A DNA stretch of 64,000 bases from Streptomyces buecherae. Lineage in GTDB: Bacteria; Actinomycetota; Actinomycetes; Streptomycetales; Streptomycetaceae. A program made the position numbers and the translations under genes. Where the stretch lies: assembly GCF_014295035.1 (NCBI RefSeq), contig NZ_CP060404.1, positions 7,294,501 to 7,358,500 of the forward strand, read 5' to 3'. The notes beneath the pieces are model-generated. The model ran no database searches. It saw only the letters and a program-made list of their open reading frames with translations, and was not told the DNA's origin. Below are positions 42,718 to 52,236 of the stretch, piece by piece. Position 1 is the stretch's first letter. Each line of letters starts with the position of its first letter.

Positions 42718-43122
42718 ATGAGCACTGACCAGCGCAGCATCACCAACCCGGACACCCTCCACGATCCGGCACCGTTCGGGTACAGCCATGCCGTGTCGGC
42801 GCCCGGCGAACTCGTCTTCATCGGCGGGCAGTACGCCTCGGACGCCACGGGCGCTCCCGTGCCCGGGGACTTCGCCGCGCAGGTGGAGTTGGCCTTCGAC
42901 CGGCTGCGGTCGGCGTTGGAGGGGGTCGGGCTCGGGTACGAGCACGTGGTGCGCCTCGGTACGTTCATCGTCGACCACGACCTGGACAAGCTGGAGGCTC
43001 TCGGCAAGGTGGTGCACGCCCGGTTCGGCGACCGGCTGCCGGCCCAGACGTTGAGCGGTGTCGCCTCCCTCGCGCTGCCGGGGATGCTGTTCGAGGTGGA
43101 CGCGGTGGCCGTCCGGTCCTAG
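42718..43122 (+). CDS. RidA/YjgF family protein
   Basis: A 134-residue Rid-family protein. The YGYSHAV...LVFIGGQYASD segment and the GLGYEHVVRLGTF strand-helix pattern match the family; the Arg of the RidA active site (usually in a C-terminal R-x-C/V segment) is not clearly present, so it may be a Rid subgroup without 2-aminoacrylate deaminase activity. ATG 42718 has GGGCAGGC just upstream; an earlier in-frame Met is less likely. Confidence 0.85.
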   Translation: MSTDQRSITNPDTLHDPAPFGYSHAVSAPGELVFIGGQYASDATGAPVPGDFAAQVELAFDRLRSALEGVGLGYEHVVRLGTFIVDHDLDKLEALGKVVHARFGDRLPAQTLSGVASLALPGMLFEVDAVAVRS

Positions 43123-43148
43123 CCGATGCCGTACGCGGCGAACTCGCC

Positions 43149-43184
43149 GGCCGGGCCTGCTCGCAGGAGTGGTCGGGCCCGGCC
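43149..43184. terminator. Hairpin between RidA and DUF4190 genes
   Basis: 9-bp stem GGCCGGGCC/GGCCCGGCC (43149-43157 with 43176-43184), with an 18-base loop, between convergent genes. Confidence 0.5.
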
Positions 43185-43186
43185 GC

Positions 43187-43555
43187 TCACGCGCTGTCGA
43201 CGAGGAGGGTGAGGCCCGCGATGACGCCGACGACCGCCAACAGCAGTACGAGGCACACCAGCAGGACCCCCCAACCGGTCACGAGTCCGGCCAGCGCCAG
43301 CCCGCGGCCCTCCCCGCCCAGTCCGCGCCCACGGAAGCGTCCCAGGTGGCCCGCCATGACAGCCACCAGCGCGCACAGGAACGCCATACCGACGAAGATC
43401 CCGGGGTTGAGCCAGCCCGCGGGCCCGGCGAGGTTGCCGAGCGCGGCGATGGCGGCGAGCGCGCAGTAGGCGCTGGCCCTCGCGGGGCGGTTCCGCCCGG
43501 CCCGCGCCGACCCTTCCTCCTCCGATGCCTGCCGCACGCTCCCGGAAGCGTTCAC
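43187..43555 (-). CDS. DUF4190 domain membrane protein
   Basis: A 122-residue protein with a ~30-residue polar N-terminus and two hydrophobic helices with a loop (ALAAIAALGNLAGPAGWL, FLCALVAVMAGHLG; GLALAGLVTGWGVLLVCLVLLLAVVG), the pattern of DUF4190 proteins. The function is unknown. The GTG at 43555 follows GGGGGAAAC; upstream in-frame codons are not conserved-looking. Confidence 0.8.
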   Translation of the reverse strand: MNASGSVRQASEEEGSARAGRNRPARASAYCALAAIAALGNLAGPAGWLNPGIFVGMAFLCALVAVMAGHLGRFRGRGLGGEGRGLALAGLVTGWGVLLVCLVLLLAVVGVIAGLTLLVDSA

Positions 43556-43808
43556 GACCGTTGTTTCCCCCTGATCCCGTTCGCGTGCGCGTGGACACCT
43601 GGTGCCGGCGCCTGGCCCCTGGCGGCGGAGTACGGTGCCCGGTCCGGATGTCGGGGTCATCGACACCAACCCACTCGGCGGACACGGACCCACCCACCCG
43701 GCGCTGGATGCTACGGCACGCGCCCGGGCGCCGGAGGAGATCCCCCGCACGGTTGAGACCGGAGATCGGATGCCGGAGACCGGAGGCAGCAACCCGTGCC
43801 CCGACACT
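43556..43808. other. Intergenic region, haloperoxidase 3' side / DUF4190
   Basis: About 250 bases, both flanking genes on the minus strand. The part next to DUF4190 (43556-43600) has TTGTTTCCCCC-like sequence. No gene is seen. Confidence 0.4.
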
Positions 43809-43861
43809 GGGTGAGTGGGTGAGTGGGTGAGTGGGTGAGTGGGTGAGTGGGTGAGTGGGTG
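43809..43861. repeat. (GGGTGAGT)n microsatellite, 6.5 copies
   Basis: Six perfect 8-bp units from 43809 to 43856, then GGGTG. It lies 9 bases past the stop of the haloperoxidase-like gene. Confidence 0.97.
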
Positions 43862-43869
43862 GGGTGGGT

Positions 43870-45225
43870 TCAGAGGTAGGTGCCGGTGACGTTGCGGGCG
43901 ACCTTCTCGCCGGTGGCCAGGCCCTGTTCGGCGTCCCACCGGTAGTGGACGCCGAGGTAGATGCGGCTGATGGCGTTCTCGTGGGTGGCGGCCGAGAGCG
44001 TGTTGAACCGTCGGGTGGCGGTGCCGCCGTCGGTGGTCGCGCTGAACGCGATGGCGTCGGTCGCGAAGTAGGTCCGCAGGACGCTGCCCCAGGCGCCGGC
44101 GAAGGTGGCGTGGCCCGACACGTAGGCGGGGAAGGCGGGCGTGTAGCTGGTGCCGTCCAGGTCGGAGGAGAGCGGGCGCCAGGCCGGGTCGGGTGTCGTG
44201 GCCGGATTGCCGTCGCTGTCGGCGAGGTTGATGGCGGACACCGGCCGCCACAGGTCGATCGGCGTGTCGTACTTGGCGTCCCAGGCGGCGACCGCCGCGT
44301 CCGCGAGGGCGATCGACAGGACGGCGAAGAGTCGCACGTTCTGGGTGGGTGTCAGCGCCTGCTTGCGGGCGATGATGCGGGCGTGCTGGTAGAGCTGTGA
44401 GGTGGGCTTGTAGGTGCCGTCGAGGTCGTTGGCCCAGAACCTGCCGATGTCGCTCTGTTCCGGGGTGCGTACCACCGTCGTCAGCGGTGTACTGGAGTGT
44501 CCTCCGAAGACCCGTACCTCGTGGAGTTGTTCGGCGTACTGGCTGCTGCGCAGGAGGTCCTGGTAGGTGGTGAAGCCGCCTGGTGGGCCGGGCCGGAACT
44601 GCCCGGGGGTGGACTCGCCGAAGGGCCGCACCCGGCCCCAGTGCGGGGTCACGGCCGGGCCCGAACCGGTGGTGCGCCAGGATCCGGGGACGCCGTCGGG
44701 GGTGTAGGTCACCGTGGTCGCCTCCCCGTCGTTCGCGCGGGCCTGGACCAGCGCCTGGGCCGCGCCTCGGCCCACGGCGGCGCCCTTGTCCTTCTCCGTC
44801 TGGGAACTGGTGTCCTGGGACAGGGCGAAGCCGTAGTTCCCGTCGAAGGAACCGGAGGGGTAGAGGGCGTGCAGGGCGGTGTACGCGGCGGTGGCGATGG
44901 CCGCGTTGAGCGACGCGGTTCCCAGCACCGGCTGCTTCGCCAGGTAGGGGCGACCGATGGAGACGAGCGAGTTCGCCGCGTCGTACATCGCCAGGTGCAT
45001 GATCGCCGCCGCCCTCGCCGCGGGCCCCGGGGCCCCGCCGGTGGCCTTGACGGCGCCCTCAAGGATCTTGCTCCAGTACAGGACGGGCTCGTACGGCGCG
45101 TCCGCGGCGCGGGCCAGTGGCAGGCCGGTGGTCAGCGCGGTGGCGGCCCCGGCCGTGAGGCCGAGGAGGACGGTGCGGCGGCGCGGCGTGCCGCCGCCCG
45201 GTATGCCGTCAGGAGATCTGGACAC
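43870..45225 (-). CDS. Vanadium-dependent haloperoxidase-like PAP2 protein, Tat-exported
   Basis: A 451-residue protein with a twin-arginine signal (PRRRTVLLGLTAGAA). The vanadate/phosphate site is complete: KYDTPIDLWRP (Lys and first Arg), SGHATFAGAW with His372, and GVHYRWDAEQG with Arg429 and the vanadate-ligating-type His427. It groups with actinobacterial VHPO-like secreted enzymes; halogenating activity is plausible but simple acid phosphatase activity cannot be excluded. The GTG at 45225 has GAGGGGGG upstream. No natural-product genes lie beside it. Confidence 0.88.
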   Translation of the reverse strand: MSRSPDGIPGGGTPRRRTVLLGLTAGAATALTTGLPLARAADAPYEPVLYWSKILEGAVKATGGAPGPAARAAAIMHLAMYDAANSLVSIGRPYLAKQPVLGTASLNAAIATAAYTALHALYPSGSFDGNYGFALSQDTSSQTEKDKGAAVGRGAAQALVQARANDGEATTVTYTPDGVPGSWRTTGSGPAVTPHWGRVRPFGESTPGQFRPGPPGGFTTYQDLLRSSQYAEQLHEVRVFGGHSSTPLTTVVRTPEQSDIGRFWANDLDGTYKPTSQLYQHARIIARKQALTPTQNVRLFAVLSIALADAAVAAWDAKYDTPIDLWRPVSAINLADSDGNPATTPDPAWRPLSSDLDGTSYTPAFPAYVSGHATFAGAWGSVLRTYFATDAIAFSATTDGGTATRRFNTLSAATHENAISRIYLGVHYRWDAEQGLATGEKVARNVTGTYL

Positions 45226-45594
45226 AGTGGTACCCCCCTCTGAGTCTGCGGATCGAGACGGATACTCGCCTGCGCCCCCAGGGGTGTCAACGGCGCGTCC
45301 CGGTGCCCCCGGCGCCGGGATCGGACGCGCGCCGCCGCGTCCCGAGGAGGGCGGATCAGCGTGCCGGCCTCCAGGGGTAAGGCGCGTGCCGGCCTCCAGG
45401 GGTGCGGTGCGTGCCGGCCGCCGTGGTGGGGTCGGTCGGCAACGGGGTGGGCGGCGGTGCCGGTCTGGCATCGGCGGTCGCACCGGCCGGTCCCACCGGC
45501 CGCACCCGCTCCGCGTGCCCCTGCGGGCGTCATGGCGGACACTTCTTCATAAGGGTCGGCGCGATGCGCGCGGGTCGAGGTGAGGGTGTTCGCC
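45226..45594. other. Divergent intergenic region, haloperoxidase / terC
   Basis: 369 bases with both promoters presumably. Includes a 25-bp tandem repeat (described separately). No gene is seen. Confidence 0.4.
45359..45420. repeat. 25-bp tandem repeat, 2.4 copies
   Basis: GCGTGCCGGCC(T/G)CC... starts at 45359, 45384 and 45409 (the last copy partial). Confidence 0.85.
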
Positions 45595-46926
45595 GTGCTT
45601 GATGTCCCGCTCTGGTTGTGGGGGGCGTTCGCCGCGACGGTGGTGGTGTCGTTGGCGGTGGACCTGCTGTCCCACCGCACCGCGCACGTCATCGGTTTCA
45701 GGGAGGCCGCCGCCTGGAGCGGCCTGTGGGTGGGGCTCGCCCTGGTCTTCGGCGCGGTCGTCTTCCTCGTCCTCGGTACCACCGCCGGCACCGAGTACAC
45801 GACGGCGTGGCTGCTGGAGAAGAGCCTGTCGGTGGACAACCTGTTCGTCTTCGCCGTGATCTTCGCGTACTTCCGGGTGCCCCGCGCCTACCAGCACCGG
45901 GTGCTGTTCTTCGGCGTCATCGGCGCGCTCGTCTTCCGAGGGATCTTCCTCTCCCTCGGCGTGGCCGTGGTCAGCCGCTTCACCGCCGTGCTGTTCGCCT
46001 TCGCCGCTGTCCTCTTCTACAGCACGTACAAGCTCCTCAGGGACGAGGAGGAGAGCTTCGACCCGGGCCGGAGCTTCGCCGTGCGGATGCTCCGCAAGGT
46101 GATGCCGGTGCGGGACGAGTACGCGGGGGCGAAGTTCTTCGTCAGGGAGGCCGGTAAGCGGATGGCGACGCCGCTGCTGGCGGTGGTGGCGGCGATCGAG
46201 GCCGCCGACCTGATCTTCGCCGTCGACAGCGTGCCGGCCGTCCTCGCGGTCAGCGACGACGCGTTCATCGTCTACACCAGCAACGCGTTCGCCATCCTCG
46301 GGCTGCGGGCCCTCTACTTCATGCTCGCCGGCCTCCTGGACCGCTTCCACTACCTCAGCAAGGGCCTGGCGATCATCCTCGCCTTCATCGGGGTCAAGCT
46401 CATCCTCCAGGCGTCCCACAAGCTGATCAGCCCCGACATCCCGGAGATCCCCTCCCCGGTCAGCCTCGCCGTCATCGTCGTCGTGCTGGCCGGGGCCGTG
46501 GTGCTCAGCGTCCGAAGGCCGCCCCCGCCGGGGCCTCCGTCAGGCCCTTCGCAAGGGCCTGACGAAGAGGACGCCGACGCAGCCGCCGAGCGGGCCCAGG
46601 CGTCCCGCGTACGGCCGGTGGCGGACCCGGCGCCGGCGGCCGGGCCGCCGGGCCGGGACGGTGCGGCCACGCCCCCCGAGGGCGGGCGGGGGAGCGGTGA
46701 ACTTCCCGACCCGCCAGTACGGAGATACCGTAAAAACATGGTCAAAGCGAAGCGCGAGACCGAAGCGTACGAGTGCCCGACCTGCAAGAAGTCCGTGCCG
46801 GCCGCGGTCCACCGCCGCAAGACCCTGGGCGCGTTCGTTCCCGTCTGGGGCCCGGGCGCGTGCCAGAACCGCGACTGCGACGACTTCCGGCTGGAACCGG
46901 ACCGCAAGCGTCCTTCGGCTCCCTGA
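45595..46926 (+). CDS. TerC/Alx-family membrane protein fused to a C-terminal Cys-rich module
   Basis: A 443-residue protein. Residues 1-310 are a TerC protein with eight or nine helices and the acidic motifs SLSVDNLFVFAVIF and FAVDSVPAVLAVS, linked to metal (Mn2+) export or tellurite resistance. A ~70-residue Pro/Ala/Asp-rich linker follows, then a module (from Met382) with CPTC and C...C pairs spaced like a zinc ribbon. The module starts at its own ATG, with TA-rich promoter-like sequence just before it, so it could also be made as a separate 62-residue protein. I use the GTG at 45595, placed 9 bases after GAGGTGAGG; GTG 45580 is the alternative. Confidence 0.88.
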   Translation: MLDVPLWLWGAFAATVVVSLAVDLLSHRTAHVIGFREAAAWSGLWVGLALVFGAVVFLVLGTTAGTEYTTAWLLEKSLSVDNLFVFAVIFAYFRVPRAYQHRVLFFGVIGALVFRGIFLSLGVAVVSRFTAVLFAFAAVLFYSTYKLLRDEEESFDPGRSFAVRMLRKVMPVRDEYAGAKFFVREAGKRMATPLLAVVAAIEAADLIFAVDSVPAVLAVSDDAFIVYTSNAFAILGLRALYFMLAGLLDRFHYLSKGLAIILAFIGVKLILQASHKLISPDIPEIPSPVSLAVIVVVLAGAVVLSVRRPPPPGPPSGPSQGPDEEDADAAAERAQASRVRPVADPAPAAGPPGRDGAATPPEGGRGSGELPDPPVRRYRKNMVKAKRETEAYECPTCKKSVPAAVHRRKTLGAFVPVWGPGACQNRDCDDFRLEPDRKRPSAP

Positions 46927-47088
46927 GGCAACCGGCAGCGTGGTGCGGGGGCTCCGGCCCCTGCCCGCGCCCCGGGGCGCGCCCGCGCCCGACGGCGGCG
47001 GGTGGCAGCCGCACGGCGCGCGCCAGGGCTCGGTCGGGTCCGGATCGGCTCTGGCGTCGTCGCCGGTGCGGGTGCGGGTGCGGGCCCG

Positions 47089-48774
<1,686 letters not shown>

Positions 48775-48984
48775 ATCCCGACGCTACCGGAGGGTCACGT
48801 GGGTGATCCATCGCAGGGCAACCGAACGGTGCGGCCGGCGGGGCTGCGGTGCGCTGGTGCGGGTGGGTGCGGGGCTGTGGTACGGGCGGCGCGGAGGGTG
48901 CGGAGGTCAGGCCCGTCCGGGCGGCAGGCGGGGTGGGTCAGGGACGCGGCAGGCGCGGATCCGCCCTGACGATGGTCGTGGTGG
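48775..48984. other. Promoter region of rnj
   Basis: 210 bases of GC-rich sequence between FHA stop and rnj start. The RNA start could be close to the ATG (GTAGCGTCGGGAT precedes it). No gene is seen. Confidence 0.35.
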
Positions 48985-49740
48985 TCAGCAGGTCGGTGAT
49001 GAGGTTGTGGTTGAGCGCGTGCCGACCGGCTGGGGGACCTCGTCCTCCAGGAGGCCGGGGACACCGTTCTCCCCGCTGCGCCGTCTGCGTACGTTGGCGA
49101 CGATGTGCGCGGCGCGCTTGGGGCTCCACCGCTCCGCCGGTCGCAGCCGGCTCAGCTCGTCACCCACCTGGGCCCAGGCCAGCGGTTGTGGGTGGGGCCC
49201 GTGTCGCAGGCAGTGCTGCGCGAGGCAGACGAGTACCAGCCTCTCCTCCGGGCTCAGCTGCCGGATGTCGGCGCGGGTCTCGCGGGTCTCCTCCTCGTAC
49301 CGCTCGGGCCCGTCCCGTGGGCCGGGTGGCTGGCCCGGTGCGGTGACGCGGACCTCCAGCAGGTGTTGGTGGCGTGAGGAGACCACGAACAAGGGGGTGT
49401 ACCCGGTCGGCAGGTGTGCCTGGTCGCCGCCGAGCACCAGCCTCGGGCCGGGGAAGAGGATGGGCAGCCTGCCGGTGTTGTGCAGCACCCAGTGGGCGGA
49501 CTCGCGGACGATCAGCCCCTGTCGTCGGCTGACGAGCGCGTCGGTCGGGCTGACGCAGACGTGGACCTCGGGCTCGTTGCGCCCGAACAGCAGCCTGGAG
49601 TTCGCGTCGGGCGCCACCCGCATGCCGCCGTTCGCGCCCAGTACGAAGAGCGTGTCCGGCAAGGACGCGGGTACCGTGCGGCTCAGGCTGCCGAACCCCC
49701 TTGGCAGCAGGCTGTCTTGGTTCGCCGGGATCGCCGTCAC
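48985..49740 (-). CDS. FHA domain protein
   Basis: A 251-residue protein. Residues about 30-110 have the FHA pattern LLFGRNEPEVHVCVSPTDALVSRRQGLI, with the GR...S...RR residues that bind phosphothreonine. The C-terminal part (about 150-230) is helical (SPEERLVLVCLAQ, WSPKRAAHIVANVRRRR) and resembles a winged-helix/transcriptional regulatory fold seen after FHA domains in Streptomyces. GTG start with GGAGACAGG. Divergent from the topoisomerase pair. A kinase partner is not visible in the window. Confidence 0.85.
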   Translation of the reverse strand: MTAIPANQDSLLPRGFGSLSRTVPASLPDTLFVLGANGGMRVAPDANSRLLFGRNEPEVHVCVSPTDALVSRRQGLIVRESAHWVLHNTGRLPILFPGPRLVLGGDQAHLPTGYTPLFVVSSRHQHLLEVRVTAPGQPPGPRDGPERYEEETRETRADIRQLSPEERLVLVCLAQHCLRHGPHPQPLAWAQVGDELSRLRPAERWSPKRAAHIVANVRRRRSGENGVPGLLEDEVPQPVGTRSTTTSSPTC

Positions 49741-50116
49741 CCTGTCTCCTCGACCGGCGCCACGCGGTACGGGGACGCGCTCGCCGGACCGGCCGGAAGA
49801 AAGCGTCGTGAGCCCGGCGCGGCAAGGTGTCAGGAAAGCCGCCGTGCGCCTCTCTGTCGCGTTTTCATGGGCTCGACGCAGGGGGGATGGGTGGCCAGCG
49901 AGAAAGTTGACTACGGGGCTGCGTGGCCACCTTCTCGGCCCGAGAGTGGGTGGCATCTTCGGTATCGTGGCGCCCGTTCCGACGGTGACTGGTCCCGAGT
50001 CCGCAGGGCTCGTGGGTCCTCTTCATGTTGCCGTGTTCCGTTTCCGCCAGGTCTTTGACCGCTCTCCCGCACCGCGGTGTCAGAGCGCGGTCTGTCATGC
50101 CCGAAAGAGAGCATCT
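49741..50116. other. Divergent intergenic region, FHA gene / gyrB paralog
   Basis: 376 bases, distinctly less GC-rich than its surroundings near 49855-50060, with several palindromic words (TGGCCA twice; ACCGCG/CGCGGT around 50070-50093). A promoter regulated by DNA supercoiling is expected for gyrB-type genes; candidate elements such as TTGACT at 49908 and TTGACC at 50055 lack clear partners. No gene is seen. Confidence 0.45.
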
Positions 50117-52168
50117 GTGACCACTTACGACACCCGTACCGGCGCCCACGCCAACACCGACGGAGCTGAGCGGCTCGGCCTCGCCGGGGCCGCGGCGTAC
50201 GACGCCAACGCGATCACCGTCCTGGACGGCCTCGACGCCGTGCGCAAGCGGCCCGGGATGTACATCGGTTCCACGGGGGAGCGGGGACTGCACCACCTCG
50301 TGCAGGAGTTGGTGGACAACTCCGTGGACGAGGCGCTGGCCGGGGTGGCCGACCGGATCGACGTGACGATCCTGGCCGACGGTGGCGTGCGGGTGGCCGA
50401 CAACGGCCGGGGCATCCCCGTGGGCACGCATCCGGTGGAGCGGCGGCCGGCCGTCGAGGTGGTGCTGACCGTGCTGCACGCGGGTGGGAAGTTCGGTGGC
50501 GGGGGATACGCGGTCTCCGGTGGCCTGCACGGCGTGGGCCTGTCCGTGGTCAACGCCCTGTCGACCCGGCTGTCGGTGGAGATCTGGACCGAGGGCCACC
50601 GGTGGACACAGGACTACGCGAACGGCGCCCCCGCCGGACCGCTCGTCCGCCACGAGGGCACCTCCCGGACGGGCACGTCGCTGACGTTCTGGGCGGACGG
50701 CGCGATCTTCGAGACCACCCACTTCTCCTTCGAGACGCTGGCCAGGCGCTTCCAGGAGATGGCGTTCCTCAACCGGGGGCTCACCCTGACCCTGACCGAC
50801 GAACGTCCCTCCGCGCGCGCGACGGCCGCGCCCGACGAGGTCGGCACGGACGCCGTCGCGGAGCGGGCGGCCAAGACGGTCTCGTACCGCTACGCCGGCG
50901 GCATCACCGACTTCGTCGCCCACCTGGGCGCCCGCAAGGGGGACCCGGTGCACCCGTCGGTGATCTCCTTCGACGCCGAGGAACCCGAGCGCGTGCTGTC
51001 GGTCGAGGTCGCGATGCAGTGGAACACCCAGTACACCGACAGCGTCTACTCGTACGCCAACGCCATCCACACCCACGAGGGCGGCACCCACGAGGAGGGC
51101 TTCCGCGCGGCGCTGACCACCGTCGTCAACCGCTACGCGCGGGAGCGGAGGCTGCTGCGCGAGAAGGACGACAACCTCGCCGGTGAGGACATCCGCGAGG
51201 GTCTGACCGCGATCATCTCGGTCAAGCTGGGCGAGCCGCAGTTCGAGGGCCAGACCAAGACCAAGCTCGGCAACACCGAGGCGAAGACCTTCGTGCAGAA
51301 GGTGGTGCACGAGCGGCTGACCGACTGGTTCGACCGCAATCCGAACGAGGCGGCCGACATCGTGCGCAAGGCCCTCCAGGCGGCGACCGCCCGGGTCGCG
51401 GCCCGCAGGGCGCGCGACCTGACCCGCCGCAAGGGCCTGCTCGAGACGGCGTCGCTGCCGGGCAAGCTCAGCGACTGCCAGTCCAGCGACCCGGCGCGGT
51501 GCGAGATCTTCATCGTCGAGGGTGACTCCGCCGGCGGCTCGGCCAAGTCCGGCCGCGACCCGCGGTACCAGGCGATCCTGCCCATCCGCGGCAAGATCCT
51601 CAACGTCGAGAAGGCCAGGATCGACAGAATCCTGCACAACCAGGAGGTGCAGGCGATCATCTCCGCGTTCGGCGCGGGCGTGCACGAGGACTTCGACATC
51701 GCCAGGCTCCGCTACCACAAGATCATTTTGATGGCGGACGCCGACGTCGACGGCCAGCACATCAACACACTGCTGCTCACCTTCCTCTTCCGCTTCATGC
51801 GACCGCTGATCGAAGAGGGCCACGTCTACCTCTCCCGCCCCCCGCTCTACAAGATCAAGTGGAGCCGGGAGCACGTGGAGTACGCCTACTCCGACCGCGA
51901 ACGCGACGTGCTCGTCGAACGGGGCCGACAGGCCGGCCGCCGGGTCAGGGACGACTCCATCCAGCGCTTCAAGGGCCTGGGCGAGATGAACGCCGAGGAA
52001 TTGCGCGTGACCACCATGGACCCCGACCACCGGGTCCTGGGCCAGGTCACCCTGGACGACGCGGCCGTCGCCGACGACCTGTTCTCCGTCCTGATGGGCG
52101 AGGACGTCGAGGCGCGCCGCCACTTCATCCAGCGCAACGCCAAGGACGTCCGCTTCCTCGACATCTGA
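50117..52168 (+). CDS. gyrB: DNA gyrase subunit B paralog (candidate resistance-type GyrB)
   Basis: A 683-residue GyrB. GHKL ATPase (Asn and DNGRGIP motifs near residues 65-100, HAGGKFGGGGYAVSGGLHGVG lid at 121-141), transducer domain, TOPRIM (EGDSAGGSAKSG and DADVDG) and tail (VRFLDI). The position that aligns with aminocoumarin-contacting Arg136 of E. coli GyrB is Thr158 here (IWTEG). Start GTG at 50117 with GAAAGAGAG. No gyrA, recF or dnaN is adjacent, so this is not the oriC-linked housekeeping copy. It lies directly upstream of a second type IIA B subunit, the arrangement of coumermycin/clorobiocin resistance genes. Confidence 0.93.
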   Translation: MTTYDTRTGAHANTDGAERLGLAGAAAYDANAITVLDGLDAVRKRPGMYIGSTGERGLHHLVQELVDNSVDEALAGVADRIDVTILADGGVRVADNGRGIPVGTHPVERRPAVEVVLTVLHAGGKFGGGGYAVSGGLHGVGLSVVNALSTRLSVEIWTEGHRWTQDYANGAPAGPLVRHEGTSRTGTSLTFWADGAIFETTHFSFETLARRFQEMAFLNRGLTLTLTDERPSARATAAPDEVGTDAVAERAAKTVSYRYAGGITDFVAHLGARKGDPVHPSVISFDAEEPERVLSVEVAMQWNTQYTDSVYSYANAIHTHEGGTHEEGFRAALTTVVNRYARERRLLREKDDNLAGEDIREGLTAIISVKLGEPQFEGQTKTKLGNTEAKTFVQKVVHERLTDWFDRNPNEAADIVRKALQAATARVAARRARDLTRRKGLLETASLPGKLSDCQSSDPARCEIFIVEGDSAGGSAKSGRDPRYQAILPIRGKILNVEKARIDRILHNQEVQAIISAFGAGVHEDFDIARLRYHKIILMADADVDGQHINTLLLTFLFRFMRPLIEEGHVYLSRPPLYKIKWSREHVEYAYSDRERDVLVERGRQAGRRVRDDSIQRFKGLGEMNAEELRVTTMDPDHRVLGQVTLDDAAVADDLFSVLMGEDVEARRHFIQRNAKDVRFLDI

Positions 52169-52171
52169 CGC

Positions 52172-52194
52172 CCCCGGGCCCACCGGGCCCGGGG
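52172..52194 (+). terminator. Hairpin between gyrB and parE-like genes
   Basis: Perfect 10-bp stem CCCCGGGCCC (52172-52181 with 52185-52194) and a 3-base loop, 4 bases after the gyrB stop and 43 before the next start. It may partly uncouple the two genes. Confidence 0.55.
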
Positions 52195-52236
52195 CCCCGC
52201 CCCCGCCCCCGCGACCGCCGCCGAGGAGAGCACCGC

